The notes: generated by a model from the letters alone, not told the origin. A stretch of 64,000 nt of DNA from Mesorhizobium jarvisii (GCF_003601985.1 NZ_QZXA01000006.1:62001-126000), one strand, 5' to 3'. Shown: positions 26,234 through 40,539, counted from the stretch's first letter. Translations and numbers: made by a program.

Positions 26234-27139
26234 CTAAGATACCGCGACTCGCCGCTCCGATGGCGTCATCTCGTCGAGAAGCGTGCGGATGACGCCGGCC
26301 ATGTTCTCCTTCATGTCGCTGCGCCACAGCGCGAAGGCGACATTGGCCTCGACGAAACCTTCCGGGGAACCGCAGTCGAAGGTGCGGCCCTGATAGTGGT
26401 AGCCGTAGAAAGCCTGCTGCTTCTCCAGCTTCAGCATCGCGTCGGTGAGCTGGATTTCGTTGCCGGCGCCCTTTTCCTGGCCTTCGAGGATCTTGAAGAT
26501 CTCGGGCTGCAGGATGTAGCGGCCGTTGATGTAGAGGTTGGAGGGCGCCGTGCCGGTCTTCGGCTTCTCCACCATCTCGGTGATGCGGAAGCCGTGATGC
26601 GTATCCTCGCCACGGCCGACAATGCCGTATTTGTGGGCCTCCGCCGGGTCGCATTCCTGCACGGCAATGATGTTGTTGCCGGTTTCCTCGTAAAGCTCGA
26701 CCATCGACTTCATGCAGCTCTTTTCCGACTGCATGATCATGTCGGGCAACAACAGCGCGAACGGCTCGTCGCCGACCAGTTCGCGCGCGCACCATACGGC
26801 GTGGCCGAGGCCCATCGGCACCTGCTGGCGGGTGAAACTGGTCTGCCCCGGCGCCGGCTGCAGGCGCTGCAGGCGGGCAAGCTGCTCGTCCTTGCCGCGC
26901 TGGGCCAGCGTGTCATAGAGCTCGAACTGGATATCGAAATGGTCCTCGATGACCGCCTTGTTGCGGCCGGTCACGAAAATGAAATGCTCGATGCCCGCCT
27001 CGCGCGCCTCGTCCACCACATACTGGATGACCGGCCGGTCGACGACGGTCAGCATTTCCTTGGGAACGGCCTTGGTGGCCGGGAGGAACCGCGTGCCGAG
27101 ACCGGCGACCGGGAAAACTGCCTTGCGAACTCTCTTCAT
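26234..27139 (-). CDS. galU: UTP-glucose-1-phosphate uridylyltransferase
   Basis: 301 residues, standard length. It makes UDP-glucose from glucose 1-phosphate and UTP for exopolysaccharide, lipopolysaccharide and cyclic glucan. The nucleotide-binding motif [17 protein letters not shown] is at residues 14-30; [21 protein letters not shown] and [10 protein letters not shown] are typical. It is convergent with the beta-barrel gene and appears monocistronic. Confidence 0.95.
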   Translation of the reverse strand: MKRVRKAVFPVAGLGTRFLPATKAVPKEMLTVVDRPVIQYVVDEAREAGIEHFIFVTGRNKAVIEDHFDIQFELYDTLAQRGKDEQLARLQRLQPAPGQTSFTRQQVPMGLGHAVWCARELVGDEPFALLLPDMIMQSEKSCMKSMVELYEETGNNIIAVQECDPAEAHKYGIVGRGEDTHHGFRITEMVEKPKTGTAPSNLYINGRYILQPEIFKILEGQEKGAGNEIQLTDAMLKLEKQQAFYGYHYQGRTFDCGSPEGFVEANVAFALWRSDMKENMAGVIRTLLDEMTPSERRVAVS

Positions 27140-27351
27140 GCTTTCAATTATCCGTTTGCTGGCCGGCTCCGCAATCCCTGTCCCGCGACATTTTCACGCC
27201 GGAATTGAAGATTAGTGGGGGCGGGTGAGGGAAACTTCCACCGGTTAAAGCATCGAGGTGTCTTTTCGTTCCAAGCGGCACCTATGGTAAACTAATTCCT
27301 AACCCGGTTCGGCGATGAATGGTCTTTCCTGAGACAGAGAAGGAGGAAAAC

Positions 27352-28575
27352 ATGTCCGTTCGCAATGCCGCAAAACGTTTCACCAGCGTCATGACGGCCG
27401 CCAGCCTCTCGCTCGCTCTGCTGATGCCTGCCGGACCCGCTTTCGCCGATGCCGGTTTCCGGCAATGGGTCGCCAGCTTCCGCGCCACTGCCGTCGCCGG
27501 TGGCGTTTCCGGCGCTGTCTACGACCAGGCTTTCAGGGACATCAAAGAGCCCGATCCGGTGGTGCTGGAGAAGGCGCGCACCCAGCCTGAATTCACCGCG
27601 CCCGCCTGGGATTATTTCGATAATCGCGTCCACGACCAGTCTGTCGCCGTCGGGCAGCAGATGGCGAAGAAGTGGAAGCCGTGGCTGGACAGGATCGAGG
27701 CGCGGTTCGGCGTCGATCGCTACATTCTGCTGGCCATCTGGTCGATGGAATCGAACTATGGCGAGATCCTCAAGCGCGACGACATCATGCGCAACGTCAT
27801 CCGGTCGCTGGCGACTTTGGGTTATGGCGACCCGAAGCGGTCGAAATATGCCCGCACCCAGCTGGTCGCGGCCCTGAAAATCCTGCAGACCGGCGACATC
27901 GATGAAAGCCATCTGATGGGCTCCTGGGCCGGCGCCATGGGCCAGACCCAGTTCATCCCCACCAGCTACCAGCACTATGCCGTCGACATGGATGGCAACG
28001 GCAAGCGCGACATCTGGAATTCCATCCCCGATGCGCTGGCGACATCAGCCAATCTGTTGAAGAAGAATGGCTGGCAGGCCGGCAAGACCTGGGGCTACGA
28101 AGTCACGATACCGGCCGGCAAGCTGCCGGGCGGATCGAAGACGCTGGCGCAATGGCAGGCGCTTGGCGTCGTCAGGGCCAGCGGCAAGCCGTTCAAGAAC
28201 CTCACCGACAAGGCGACGCTGAAAGTGCCGGACGGCCGTGGCGGGCCGGCTTTCCTGATGATCCGGAATTTCTCGGTCATCAAGGCCTACAACAATGCCG
28301 ACAAATATGCCCTGGCCGTTGGCCTTCTTGCCGACGAAATCGCCGGTGGCAACGGCCTTGTCCAGGACTGGAAGCGGCCCTTCACCAAGCTCACCTTCGA
28401 GGAACGGCAGGAGCTGCAGAAGCGGCTTTCGCAGCACGGGCTTTACGACGGGAAGTTCGACGGCAAGATCGGTGACGGCTCAAAGACCGCCATCATGGCC
28501 TATCAGGCAAAGGTCGGCTTGACCCAGGACGGCTACCCGAGCATGGAAGTGCTCAAATGGCTCAGGCAAAAATAG
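27352..28575 (+). CDS. Lytic murein transglycosylase (MltB type)
   Basis: 407 residues. Signal peptide about 1-30. The SLT_2 domain has the catalytic Glu133 in AIWSMESNYGEI, and GSWAGAMGQTQFIPTSYQHYAVD is the family signature. A C-terminal peptidoglycan-binding domain (LSQHGLYDGKFDGKIGDGSKTAIMAYQ) covers about 345-407. It cleaves the glycan strand with formation of 1,6-anhydro-muramic acid. The ATG at 27352 is preceded by a strong AGGAGG; an in-frame start at 27319 lacks one. The next gene, DUF459, may be co-transcribed. Confidence 0.92.
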   Translation: MSVRNAAKRFTSVMTAASLSLALLMPAGPAFADAGFRQWVASFRATAVAGGVSGAVYDQAFRDIKEPDPVVLEKARTQPEFTAPAWDYFDNRVHDQSVAVGQQMAKKWKPWLDRIEARFGVDRYILLAIWSMESNYGEILKRDDIMRNVIRSLATLGYGDPKRSKYARTQLVAALKILQTGDIDESHLMGSWAGAMGQTQFIPTSYQHYAVDMDGNGKRDIWNSIPDALATSANLLKKNGWQAGKTWGYEVTIPAGKLPGGSKTLAQWQALGVVRASGKPFKNLTDKATLKVPDGRGGPAFLMIRNFSVIKAYNNADKYALAVGLLADEIAGGNGLVQDWKRPFTKLTFEERQELQKRLSQHGLYDGKFDGKIGDGSKTAIMAYQAKVGLTQDGYPSMEVLKWLRQK

Positions 28576-28699
28576 AGCCGGCCACAGCGCCGCGCGCATT
28601 TTGGGCGCGCATATCAGGCGCCATGGCAATTTGAACTTGCGCCCGGCCGCAAAACCGGCTCCGGTTTGCGGAATCAGGCGCAAGGGGATGGAGGAGTGA

Positions 28700-29929
28700 T
28701 TGGTTCCGGCCGCGCGTATCGCGATCCTTGCTCGTCGCACGCCGATCCTTTTTCTGGCGATCGTCCTGCTGGCGATCGGCGCCGCCGGCGCCTTCCATGT
28801 ACCGGCCATGGCGCAGGAGCAGCCGCAGCAAGATCGCGGATGGTCGTTGCGCGACCTTCTCTTTCCGCGCCGCAGCGAGCGGGTCGAGCCGCCGCTCGAC
28901 ATCCAGAAGGCAAAACCAAAGCCGCGTAAACCAAGGGTTCCGCGTGCGCCGGTCGAGCCACAAACACCGATAGCGGAAAAGGCGCCAGACGCCCGCATCG
29001 TCCTGGTCGTCGGCGACTTCATGGCGTCGGGCCTCGCCGAAGGCCTGGACATAGCCTTTGCCGACAACCCAGCCGTTAGGATCGTCGCGCGCTCCAATGG
29101 TTCATCCGGCTTCGTGCGCGATGATTTCTACAACTGGCCCGAACAGATCAAATCGCTGATCGAGACCGAGAAACCGACCGCCGTGGTCGTCATGCTGGGC
29201 TCCAACGACCGCCAGCAGATGAAGGTGGGGGACGTGCGCGAGCAGCCCCGGTCCGAGAACTGGACCAAGGAATATGAGCGCCGCACCGACGAACTGGGCA
29301 AGGCCATCGCCACCGCCAAGGTGCCCTTCCTGTGGGTCGGCATGCCGGCCTTCCGGGTGCCGAAGATGACCTCCGACATGCTGGCCTTCAACGACATCTA
29401 CCATCAGGCCGCCGAAAACCATGGCGGCGAATTCGTCGATGTCTGGGACGGCTTCGTCGATGAGAACGGCGCCTTCGTCACCAACGGCCCCGACATGAAC
29501 GGCCAGCCGGTGCGGCTGCGCGCCGATGACGGCATCAACGTCTCCAAGGCCGGCAAGCGCAAGCTCGCCTTCTACACCGAAAAGCCGCTGATGAAGATCC
29601 TAGGCCTGGCCACACCCGGCAGCGTGGCCCCGGCGACAGCACCTGCGGGCGCGCCCGTCGAGGCACCGGCGCCGGCCGCGGCACCCATTGTCATCGACCG
29701 CACCGCACCCATGCTGCTCAGCGACCCGGCGCTCGACGGCGGCACCGAGTTGCTCGGCGCCGCCCCGCCGGCAAACGCCAATCCGGCTCTTCCCGGGGAG
29801 CGGCTGGTGATCGAAGGCAAGGCGCCGGAGGCCGCGCCCGGCCGCGCCGACGATTTCTCATGGCCGCCGAAAGCCGAGCCGCCGGCGACAGCCGCGGCGA
29901 CCGACACGACGACGGCGATCACCCCTTAA
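28700..29929 (+). CDS. DUF459 / SGNH-hydrolase family envelope protein
   Basis: 409 residues from a TTG at 28700, 3 nt after GAGGAG, an unusually tight spacing. A hydrophobic segment (about 14-34) is a signal anchor. The SGNH-like domain spans about 95-305: VLVVGDFMASGLAEGL (block I, where the usual Ser is replaced by Phe-Met), VVVMLGSNDRQQM (block III) and LRADDGINVSKAGKRKL (block V, where the His is absent). The C-terminal 100 residues are Pro/Ala-rich. The missing Ser and His suggest a noncatalytic or altered fold, as seen in many DUF459 proteins. It follows a peptidoglycan lyase and may share its transcript. Confidence 0.82.
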   Translation: MVPAARIAILARRTPILFLAIVLLAIGAAGAFHVPAMAQEQPQQDRGWSLRDLLFPRRSERVEPPLDIQKAKPKPRKPRVPRAPVEPQTPIAEKAPDARIVLVVGDFMASGLAEGLDIAFADNPAVRIVARSNGSSGFVRDDFYNWPEQIKSLIETEKPTAVVVMLGSNDRQQMKVGDVREQPRSENWTKEYERRTDELGKAIATAKVPFLWVGMPAFRVPKMTSDMLAFNDIYHQAAENHGGEFVDVWDGFVDENGAFVTNGPDMNGQPVRLRADDGINVSKAGKRKLAFYTEKPLMKILGLATPGSVAPATAPAGAPVEAPAPAAAPIVIDRTAPMLLSDPALDGGTELLGAAPPANANPALPGERLVIEGKAPEAAPGRADDFSWPPKAEPPATAAATDTTTAITP

Positions 29930-29958
29930 TCACTCGGAGCGTCCGAGATCAAGCGGTC

Positions 29959-31413
29959 TCAGCGCGGCAGGACGCTCGCCCCCATCAACGCCTCGTCGAT
30001 CGAGCGCGCCGCCTGGCGGCCTTCGCGGATCGCCCAGACGACCAGCGACTGGCCGCGGCGCACGTCGCCCGCCGCATAGAGCCGGTCGACGCTGGTCCTG
30101 TAGTCGCGGTCATTGGCCTCGACATTCCGCGAGCGGCGGCTGTCTGTGACGATTTTCATCTCACCCTCGAGTTCCTTCGCCACGCCCACCATCGCCGGTC
30201 CGGCAAAGCCGATCGCGATGAAGGCGAGATCGGCGCGGATGACGAATTCGGTGCCGGCGATCGGCTTGCGCTTCTCGTCGACCTCACAGCATTTGACGCC
30301 GGTCAGCTGGCCGTCCTCGCCGATGAATTCGAGCGTCGCCACTTGGAATTCGCGTTCCGCACCCTCGGCCTGCGAGGACGAGGTGCGCATCTTGGTCGCC
30401 CAGTAGGGCCACACCGCGAGCTTGTCTTCCTTCTCGGGCGGCTGCGGGCGGATGTCGAGCTGGGTGACGCGCACCGCGCCCTGGCGGAAGGCGGTGCCGA
30501 CGCAGTCGGAGGCGGTATCACCGCCGCCGACGACGACGACATGCTGCCCGCCGGCGATGATCGGGTGCGACGGCCATGCCACGGACTGGATCGGCTCGCC
30601 ACCGACGCGGCGGTTCTGCTGCACCAGATAGGGCATGGCGTCATGCACGCCGCCGAGATCGTCGCCCGGAATGTTGGCCGCACGCGGCGTTTCCGAGCCG
30701 CCGCAATAGAGCACCGCGTCATGTTCGGCGAGCAGTTCGGCGACGGGCTTGTCGACACCGACATTGACGCCGCAATGGAAGGTCACGCCCTCGCCCTGCA
30801 TCTGTTCGATGCGCCGGTCGATATAGTGCTTCTCGATCTTGAAGTCGGGAATGCCGTAACGCATCAGCCCGCCCGGGCGGCTCTCGCGCTCATAGACATG
30901 GACGTCATGGCCGGCGCGGCCGAGCTGCTGTGCGGCTGCCATGCCGGCCGGGCCGGAGCCGATGATGGCGACCCGCTTGCCGGTCTTCTTCTCCGGCGGA
31001 TAGGGCCTGATGTGGCCGGTCTCGTAAGCCTTGTCGGCGATCGCCTGTTCCACCGTCTTGATGGCGACCGGAATGTCCTCGAGGTTCAGCGTGCAGGCTT
31101 CCTCGCAAGGGGCGGGACAGATGCGGCCGGTGAACTCAGGGAAATTGTTGGTCGAGTGCAGGTTGCGGATCGCGTTGTCCCAGTCCCTGTTGTAGACGAG
31201 GTCGTTCCAGTCCGGGATCTGGTTGTGGATCGGACAACCAGTCGGCCCGTGACAGAACGGAATGCCGCAGTCCATGCAGCGCGCGGCCTGTTTCTCGACC
31301 TCCTTATCCGACATCGGCAGCGTGAACTCGCGGAAGTGCCGGATGCGGTCGGAGGCCGGCTGGTACTTGTGCACCTGCCGGTCGATTTCGAGAAAGCCTG
31401 TTACCTTGCCCAT
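29959..31413 (-). CDS. gltD: Glutamate synthase [NADPH] small subunit
   Basis: 484 residues. It passes electrons from NADPH through FAD to the large subunit. N-terminal 4Fe-4S cysteines are in [21 protein letters not shown] and [12 protein letters not shown] motif [18 protein letters not shown] and NADPH motif [15 protein letters not shown] follow. The ATG at 31413 ([13 protein letters not shown]) matches relatives; an upstream in-frame start at 31455 does not. It lies 143 bp downstream of gltB on the same strand, with a hairpin in between. Confidence 0.96.
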   Translation of the reverse strand: MGKVTGFLEIDRQVHKYQPASDRIRHFREFTLPMSDKEVEKQAARCMDCGIPFCHGPTGCPIHNQIPDWNDLVYNRDWDNAIRNLHSTNNFPEFTGRICPAPCEEACTLNLEDIPVAIKTVEQAIADKAYETGHIRPYPPEKKTGKRVAIIGSGPAGMAAAQQLGRAGHDVHVYERESRPGGLMRYGIPDFKIEKHYIDRRIEQMQGEGVTFHCGVNVGVDKPVAELLAEHDAVLYCGGSETPRAANIPGDDLGGVHDAMPYLVQQNRRVGGEPIQSVAWPSHPIIAGGQHVVVVGGGDTASDCVGTAFRQGAVRVTQLDIRPQPPEKEDKLAVWPYWATKMRTSSSQAEGAEREFQVATLEFIGEDGQLTGVKCCEVDEKRKPIAGTEFVIRADLAFIAIGFAGPAMVGVAKELEGEMKIVTDSRRSRNVEANDRDYRTSVDRLYAAGDVRRGQSLVVWAIREGRQAARSIDEALMGASVLPR

Positions 31414-31518
31414 AGTCCAGTTCCTGCTGTCCAGATGGTGCGGTTTTCGCCGCACCCGTTAACCTCTTGAGGCAGCCATGGCAACCTTGCGCCCGAGGTC
31501 AAACTGTCGATGAAAGGG

Positions 31519-31542
31519 GCCGGGAAGCCTGGGCTCCCCGGC
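31519..31542 (-). terminator. Hairpin between gltB and gltD
   Basis: Read on the minus strand, an 11-bp stem with one G-U pair (GCCGGGGAGCC and GGCTTCCCGGC) and a CA apex follows gltB by about 15 nt, then CCCTTTC. It could terminate or attenuate transcription into gltD, or stabilise the gltB message. Confidence 0.6.
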
Positions 31543-31556
31543 AATTCTCTTAAAAT

Positions 31557-36302
<4,746 letters not shown>

Positions 36303-36796
36303 TGTCCTGTCCTCCGTTCCAGCCCTTCAGGCGCTGGTTTGCCTCGGCAAGCGCTTGGCTCACCCTGATCCTTGCGGCACGTCTTGCGAAATCCTTGCCG
36401 AACCAGGCGGCTTTCCGCATGGTTCGCGTCTGGTATCGTACAGGCCAGAGTCTGGCCGTCCACCTGTCGCTCGCAGCAACAGCCGGAGAGGCCAATATGT
36501 TACGCCAATCCAGCCTGTTTTGTGCGACAAAATAAGACAGCACTACTGTCCTAAATTTTTATGGCAGAATTCCCCGACGCACACAAGACCGATTCACAAA
36601 AAACTTGAGCGTTCCGCGACATAAAATTACGTGACGTTGAGGAAAAACGTAAGCTTCAGTCGCCGATCCCTGCCCTGTCGGCTTGGCTGGCTTTAACGGT
36701 TTTCGGGCATCTGGCCCTTGCGGTTGGCGCATGAAACCGTTCAACTCCGGCCGATTTTCCCCAAAACCCCGATCTTCCCCAGACATAGGCAGATGC
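36303..36796. other. Divergent promoter region between gltB and the threonine aldolase gene
   Basis: About 490 bp. The central part (36520-36650) is A+T-rich relative to the genome and includes the short dyad GACAG/CTGTC at about 36536-36550, a likely promoter zone. Short open frames here have no recognisable content. The last 150 bp up to 36796 read open in the aldolase frame but lack homology. Confidence 0.5.
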
Positions 36797-37849
36797 ATGT
36801 TCTTCGCTTCCGACAATTGGGCAGGCGCCCATCCCAACATCGTTGCCGGCCTGTCGGCCGCGGCCGGCGGCTTTGCCACCGCCTATGGCGACGGCGCGCT
36901 CGACCAGGCGGTCTACATCAGGTTCAATGAGATTTTCGAACGCGAGGTCGCGGTGTTCTTCGTAGCGACCGGCACCGCCGCCAACGCGCTGTCGTTGACC
37001 ACCTTCAACAAACCTGGCGGCATTTCCTTTGCCCACCGCGAATCGCATGTCATCGAAGACGAATGCGGCGCGCCGGAGTATTTTTCCGGCGGCGCGCGCT
37101 TGCACGCCGTCGACGGCGCACTGGGCAAGATCGACGCGCACAATCTGGAGCGGACCATTGGCCGCTTCGCGCCCGAAATCGTCCACTGGGGACGGCCAAT
37201 GGCGGTTTCGATCACCCAGTCGACCGAGGTCGGCACTATCTACGGCCTGAATGAGATCGAGACGATTTCGGCCATCGCAAAACGGCATTCCGTGCCGCTG
37301 CACATGGATGGCGCCCGCTTTGCCAATGCGCTGGTCGCGCTCGACACGACGCCGGCCGAAATGACCTGGAAGCGCGGTGTCGACATCCTGTCCTTCGGCG
37401 GCACCAAGAATGGCTGCTGGTGCGCCGAAGCGATCGTGCTGTTCGACCTCGACCGCGCCAAGGAATTGGCCTTCCTGCGCAAGCGCGCCGCCCAGCTGTT
37501 TTCGAAGTCGCGGTTCGTCGCCGCTCAGTTCGAAGCCTATTTCAAGGACGGCCTGTGGCTCGACACAGCGCGCCACGCCAACGCCATGGCCGCCCGCCTC
37601 GCGGCGGCGATCGAGGATTCGGCCCACGCGAAGCTGGCCTGGCTGCCGCAGGCCAACGAGGTGTTCGCCGTGATCAAGAAGACCGAGGCCGAGAGGCTGC
37701 AGGCTGCCGGCGCCGCCTTCTACGACTGGCACAAGCCGCACGGCTTTGACGGCCATATCGGCGAGGACGAGCTGCTCTATCGTTTCGTCACCAGCTTCGC
37801 GACGTCAGCCGAGGAAGTCGACCGCTTTGGCAAGTTGATCGCCGGATAA
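36797..37849 (+). CDS. Low-specificity L-threonine aldolase (beta-eliminating lyase family)
   Basis: 350 residues. PLP enzyme cleaving L-threonine or L-allo-threonine to glycine and acetaldehyde. The PLP lysine is Lys204 in SFGGTKNGCW, and the substrate Asp region HMDGARFANALVAL precedes it. The N-terminal DNWAGAHPNIV is close to the family start. ATG 36797 is chosen because the preceding 38 in-frame codons are not conserved. It is convergent with the Hsp20 gene across a shared terminator. Confidence 0.92.
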   Translation: MFFASDNWAGAHPNIVAGLSAAAGGFATAYGDGALDQAVYIRFNEIFEREVAVFFVATGTAANALSLTTFNKPGGISFAHRESHVIEDECGAPEYFSGGARLHAVDGALGKIDAHNLERTIGRFAPEIVHWGRPMAVSITQSTEVGTIYGLNEIETISAIAKRHSVPLHMDGARFANALVALDTTPAEMTWKRGVDILSFGGTKNGCWCAEAIVLFDLDRAKELAFLRKRAAQLFSKSRFVAAQFEAYFKDGLWLDTARHANAMAARLAAAIEDSAHAKLAWLPQANEVFAVIKKTEAERLQAAGAAFYDWHKPHGFDGHIGEDELLYRFVTSFATSAEEVDRFGKLIAG

Positions 37850-37872
37850 CAATCCATCTGCCGATCAACAAA

Positions 37873-37898
37873 AAAGCGGCGCCTCTCGGCGCCGCTTT
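37873..37898. terminator. Bidirectional terminator between the aldolase and Hsp20 genes
   Basis: AAAGCGGCGCC, loop TCTC, GGCGCCGCTTT: an 11-bp perfect stem with A tract on the left and T tract on the right, so it serves both convergent genes. Confidence 0.85.
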
Positions 37899-37934
37899 CG
37901 TCTCGGGAGGAGACGGTTCTATTCCTAAGCTACA

Positions 37935-38402
37935 TTACGCAGCGGTCTTGGCCTCGATCTGCTTGGCCTTGGCCGGGGCCGAGGTGATCGCGATCTTGCG
38001 CGGCTTCAGTTCCTCGGGAATGTTGCGCTTGAGGTCGACGAAGAGCAGGCCGTTCTTCAGCGTGGCGCCGACGACTTCAACGTGGTCGGCAAGCTGGAAG
38101 CGGCGCTCGAAGGCCCTGGAGGCAATGCCGCGATAGAGCAGCTCGGAGCCTTCACCGTTGCCCTCGTCCTTGCGCTCACCCTTCACGGTCAGCACGTTGC
38201 GGTGAGCTTCGATCGAGATTTCCTCGTCCGAGAAGCCGGCAACCGCCATGGAAATCCGGTAGGAATCCTCACCGGTGCGCTCGATATTGTAGGGCGGATA
38301 GGTCTGCGCGCCATCGGGCTGCGCAAGCGAATCCAGCATGGTGAAGAGACGGTCGAAGCCGACGGTCGAACGGTAAAGCGGGGAAAAATCAACGTGACGC
38401 AT
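37935..38402 (-). CDS. Small heat shock protein, Hsp20 family
   Basis: 155 residues. The alpha-crystallin domain spans about 38-135 (NIERTGEDSYRISMAVAGFSDEEISIEAHRN to LFVDLKRNIPEELK) with the IPE/IEI-like C-terminal anchor as PRKIAI. The N-terminal MRHVDFSPLYRSTVGFDRLFTMLD is typical of class A rhizobial sHsps related to IbpA. It acts as an ATP-independent holdase for unfolding proteins. It starts at ATG 38402 under an apparent ROSE thermometer and an RpoH-type promoter. Confidence 0.94.
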   Translation of the reverse strand: MRHVDFSPLYRSTVGFDRLFTMLDSLAQPDGAQTYPPYNIERTGEDSYRISMAVAGFSDEEISIEAHRNVLTVKGERKDEGNGEGSELLYRGIASRAFERRFQLADHVEVVGATLKNGLLFVDLKRNIPEELKPRKIAITSAPAKAKQIEAKTAA

Positions 38403-38500
38403 GAGGTGTTCTCCTGTTGAGCAACATGGTTTGCGTATGGCCGGTGCGAAACCCGTAAGCGGCGTTTCGGCAGGACCAGCGGCCCCGACATTGGCGACCG
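38403..38500 (-). promoter_or_regulatory. Probable ROSE-type RNA thermometer in the hsp20 leader
   Basis: The predicted leader of about 98 nt ends in a hairpin that hides the ribosome-binding site: on the minus strand TTGCT (38420-38424), loop CAAC, AGGA (38412-38415). The pairing UU(G)CU with AGGA with a bulged G is the hallmark of ROSE elements of rhizobial small heat-shock genes, which melt at high temperature. A further stem (GGTTT...AAACC) lies upstream. The ATG follows at 38402, 9 nt after AGGA. Identification rests on this motif and the gene context. Confidence 0.8.
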
Positions 38501-38507
38501 CATTCCA

Positions 38508-38537
38508 CATTTGGGGAGCGCCCCAATGCATTTCAAG
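38508..38537 (-). promoter_or_regulatory. RpoH-type (sigma-32) promoter of hsp20
   Basis: Minus strand: CTTGAAA (38531-38537), a perfect heat-shock -35 element, 15 bp spacer, CCCAAATG (38508-38515) close to the CCCCATnT -10 element. Transcription from it would begin near 38500, giving a leader of about 98 nt. Confidence 0.7.
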
Positions 38538-38883
38538 ATTTCGCCCGGCGGCAAAAACTGGATGGGTTGCCCCTTGATGAACGGCAGATGAACCGGCGCT
38601 TCGGCGCCCGTTCAGACAGCCGCCGCTAAAGTGGCACCAAGATCAAGGATTGGCGGCGCCGGGTTTTATAAAGGTGCCGCAACGAGGCCGAACCGGGTGT
38701 TAACGTCCCTTCCTCCCGGATCGACAGGGGCCGGAAGCACGCCTTCGAGCGGCTTCCGGCCTTCCCCGTTACGATCCCGGCACAAGCCGGATTTGCTTTG
38801 CTTTTGATGCATTGGCGTCTATCACCTTGACGAGGCCAGCCGGGACAGGCTGGCACCTGAAGACGCCGAGCACAAAGCGCCGC
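38538..38883. other. Intergenic region between hsp20 and the hydrolase gene
   Basis: About 345 bp with no supported gene. It contains a hairpin with stem CCGGAAGC (38731-38738) and GCTTCCGG (38752-38759), loop of 13 nt, flanked by extra GGGG/CCCC pairing. This could be an intergenic palindrome or the leader of the divergent hydrolase. Confidence 0.5.
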
Positions 38884-39861
38884 ATGACGGACCTTCTCCA
38901 AGACACGCCGCTTTTCCACGAATCCGAGGACAATCCGCGGCCAGAAAACGCCACCGGAGGCTTTTTCGTCACCCGCGACCGCAAGAAGATCCGCTATGGC
39001 CTGTTCGCGGCGGTGGCGCGCCCGATGCGGGGCACCGTGGTGCTGCTGTCCGGCCGCAACGAGTGCATCGAGAAATATTTCGAAACCATCCGCGACCTTG
39101 CCGCCCGCGGCTTTGGCGTCGCCACGCTCGATTGGCGCGGCCAGGGCGATTCCGACCGGCTGATCCGCGATCGCCAGCGCGGCTATGTCAGGTCCTTCCG
39201 CGACTACACGGCCGATCTGGAGCAGTTCTTCGAGGAGATCGTGCTGCCCGATTGCCGCGGGCCGTATTACATCCTCGCCCATTCAGCCGGAGCCGTGATC
39301 GCGCTTCTTGCCGCGCCGTCCATGGTCAATCGCGTGCGGCGCATGGTGCTGATCGCGCCGTTCCTGACCCTGCCCGACCTGCCGGTCTCGATCCGGACGG
39401 TCCGCCGTATCTGTTCGGTCCTCTGCATTCTGGGCCTTGGCCGGCTCTATGCCGCCTGGGGTCCGCGGCCCAGACACACGCTGCCTTTCGAGGCCAATAA
39501 GGTAACGTCGGATCCGCGCCGCTATCGCCGCAACACGCGCATCTACGAAGAGTATCCGCGAATGGCGCTTGGCGGTCCGACGATCCGCTGGCTGCAGGCA
39601 GCGGCAAAGGCGTCGGAAGCGGTGAGCGACCCCGACTTCATGGCGCGGATACAGGTGCCTCTGCTGATCATCGCCGCTGGCGCCGACCAGGTCGTCTCGA
39701 CCAGGGCGGTCGAGGCCTACGCCAGAAGCCTGAGGCTCGGCTCGCTGCTGATGATCGACGGCTCCAAGCACGAGATCCTGCAGGAGGTCGACCTCTACCG
39801 CGAACAATTCCTCGCTGCATTCGACGCCTTCATTCCTGGCTCGGACGATCCGACGGCCTGA
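38884..39861 (+). CDS. Alpha/beta hydrolase, lysophospholipase-like
   Basis: 325 residues. Serine hydrolase of the PldB/monoglyceride-lipase type (Hydrolase_4). The nucleophile is Ser134 in AHSAG (AHSAG in place of the usual GHSxG), the oxyanion region is LLSGRNECIEKYFETIRDLA, the catalytic Asp lies in LLIIAAGADQVVS and the His in DGSKHEILQE. It probably cleaves a lysophospholipid or monoacylglycerol; subcellular site is cytoplasmic, since no signal peptide is seen. ATG 38884 is preferred over a longer reading from 38812. Confidence 0.88.
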   Translation: MTDLLQDTPLFHESEDNPRPENATGGFFVTRDRKKIRYGLFAAVARPMRGTVVLLSGRNECIEKYFETIRDLAARGFGVATLDWRGQGDSDRLIRDRQRGYVRSFRDYTADLEQFFEEIVLPDCRGPYYILAHSAGAVIALLAAPSMVNRVRRMVLIAPFLTLPDLPVSIRTVRRICSVLCILGLGRLYAAWGPRPRHTLPFEANKVTSDPRRYRRNTRIYEEYPRMALGGPTIRWLQAAAKASEAVSDPDFMARIQVPLLIIAAGADQVVSTRAVEAYARSLRLGSLLMIDGSKHEILQEVDLYREQFLAAFDAFIPGSDDPTA

Positions 39862-40026
39862 CCGGCACCGCGGTTCCTTCGAAGGCCGGCATAGCTGACA
39901 CACCGTTGTCAGGATGATCGGCCAGCCGCCCCTCGCGGCGGCAAACCGCTAAAGATTCTGACAGCCCGCCCCCACCCCGAAATGCTCATCTCAATGCGTC
40001 GAATTGAACGCCATGGAGATGAGATC

Positions 40027-40182
40027 ATGACCGAGAAAACCTGCGCCGCCTGCGATTGCCAGCTGGATGCCAACCCGATCCGCGTCAAGGTCGGCGGCAA
40101 GACCGTCGAGGTCTGCTGCGAGGAATGCGCGACGGCGCTGAACGAGGCCGGCGCCTCGGCGGCCGGCGTGAGCGAGGAATGA
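40027..40182 (+). CDS. Small Cys-rich TRASH/YHS-like zinc-ribbon protein
   Basis: 51 residues. Cysteines at 6, 9, 11, 30, 31 and 34 in two knuckles (CAAC, then CCEEC) spaced by about 20 residues fit a single treble-clef or TRASH-like metal site. No signal peptide. The protein is too small for an enzyme and could be a metal sensor or chaperone. ATG 40027 directly follows GAGAT; the upstream in-frame start at 39982 lacks a ribosome-binding site. It sits 3 nt before the DUF1127 gene, so the two are co-translated. Confidence 0.72.
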   Translation: MTEKTCAACDCQLDANPIRVKVGGKTVEVCCEECATALNEAGASAAGVSEE

Positions 40183-40185
40183 GTC

Positions 40186-40431
40186 ATGCGCACCGATCAC
40201 GCAGCGGCACAACGCCTGGCTGGCCAGGCCCAGATGCCGCCAGTCCACACCGTAACCACCCTGCACGCCTTGCACGCCCAATGCATCGCGGCGGCGAGAT
40301 GGCTCGCCCGCCAGATGGAGAAGCGCCGAAGCCGGCTTGCCTTGCTGGAAATGACCGACGAACAGCTCAAGGACATCGGTCTGTCACGCGGCCAAGCCTA
40401 TTCGGAGTTCAGGCGCCGCTCATGGGATTGA
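40186..40431 (+). CDS. DUF1127 domain protein
   Basis: 81 residues, with the DUF1127 motif in the C-terminal half (MTDEQLKDIGLSRGQAYSEFRRRSWD). Small DUF1127 proteins in alphaproteobacteria are linked to stress, phosphate-related growth effects and RNA binding in some species. The N-terminal 35 residues are Ala/Thr/His-rich and not conserved. It is preceded by the Cys-rich gene and followed 108 bp later by an AraC regulator on the same strand. Confidence 0.85.
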   Translation: MRTDHAAAQRLAGQAQMPPVHTVTTLHALHAQCIAAARWLARQMEKRRSRLALLEMTDEQLKDIGLSRGQAYSEFRRRSWD

Positions 40432-40539
40432 GCAGCCCCAGCGAGAAAGTCTCCTGACAAGATTGGGCAGGCCGCTTGCCTAAAGTGCCCATCGCAATGC
40501 CGGAATCAGTTTCCGGCACGAGGGGAGAGCGCAACGGCC

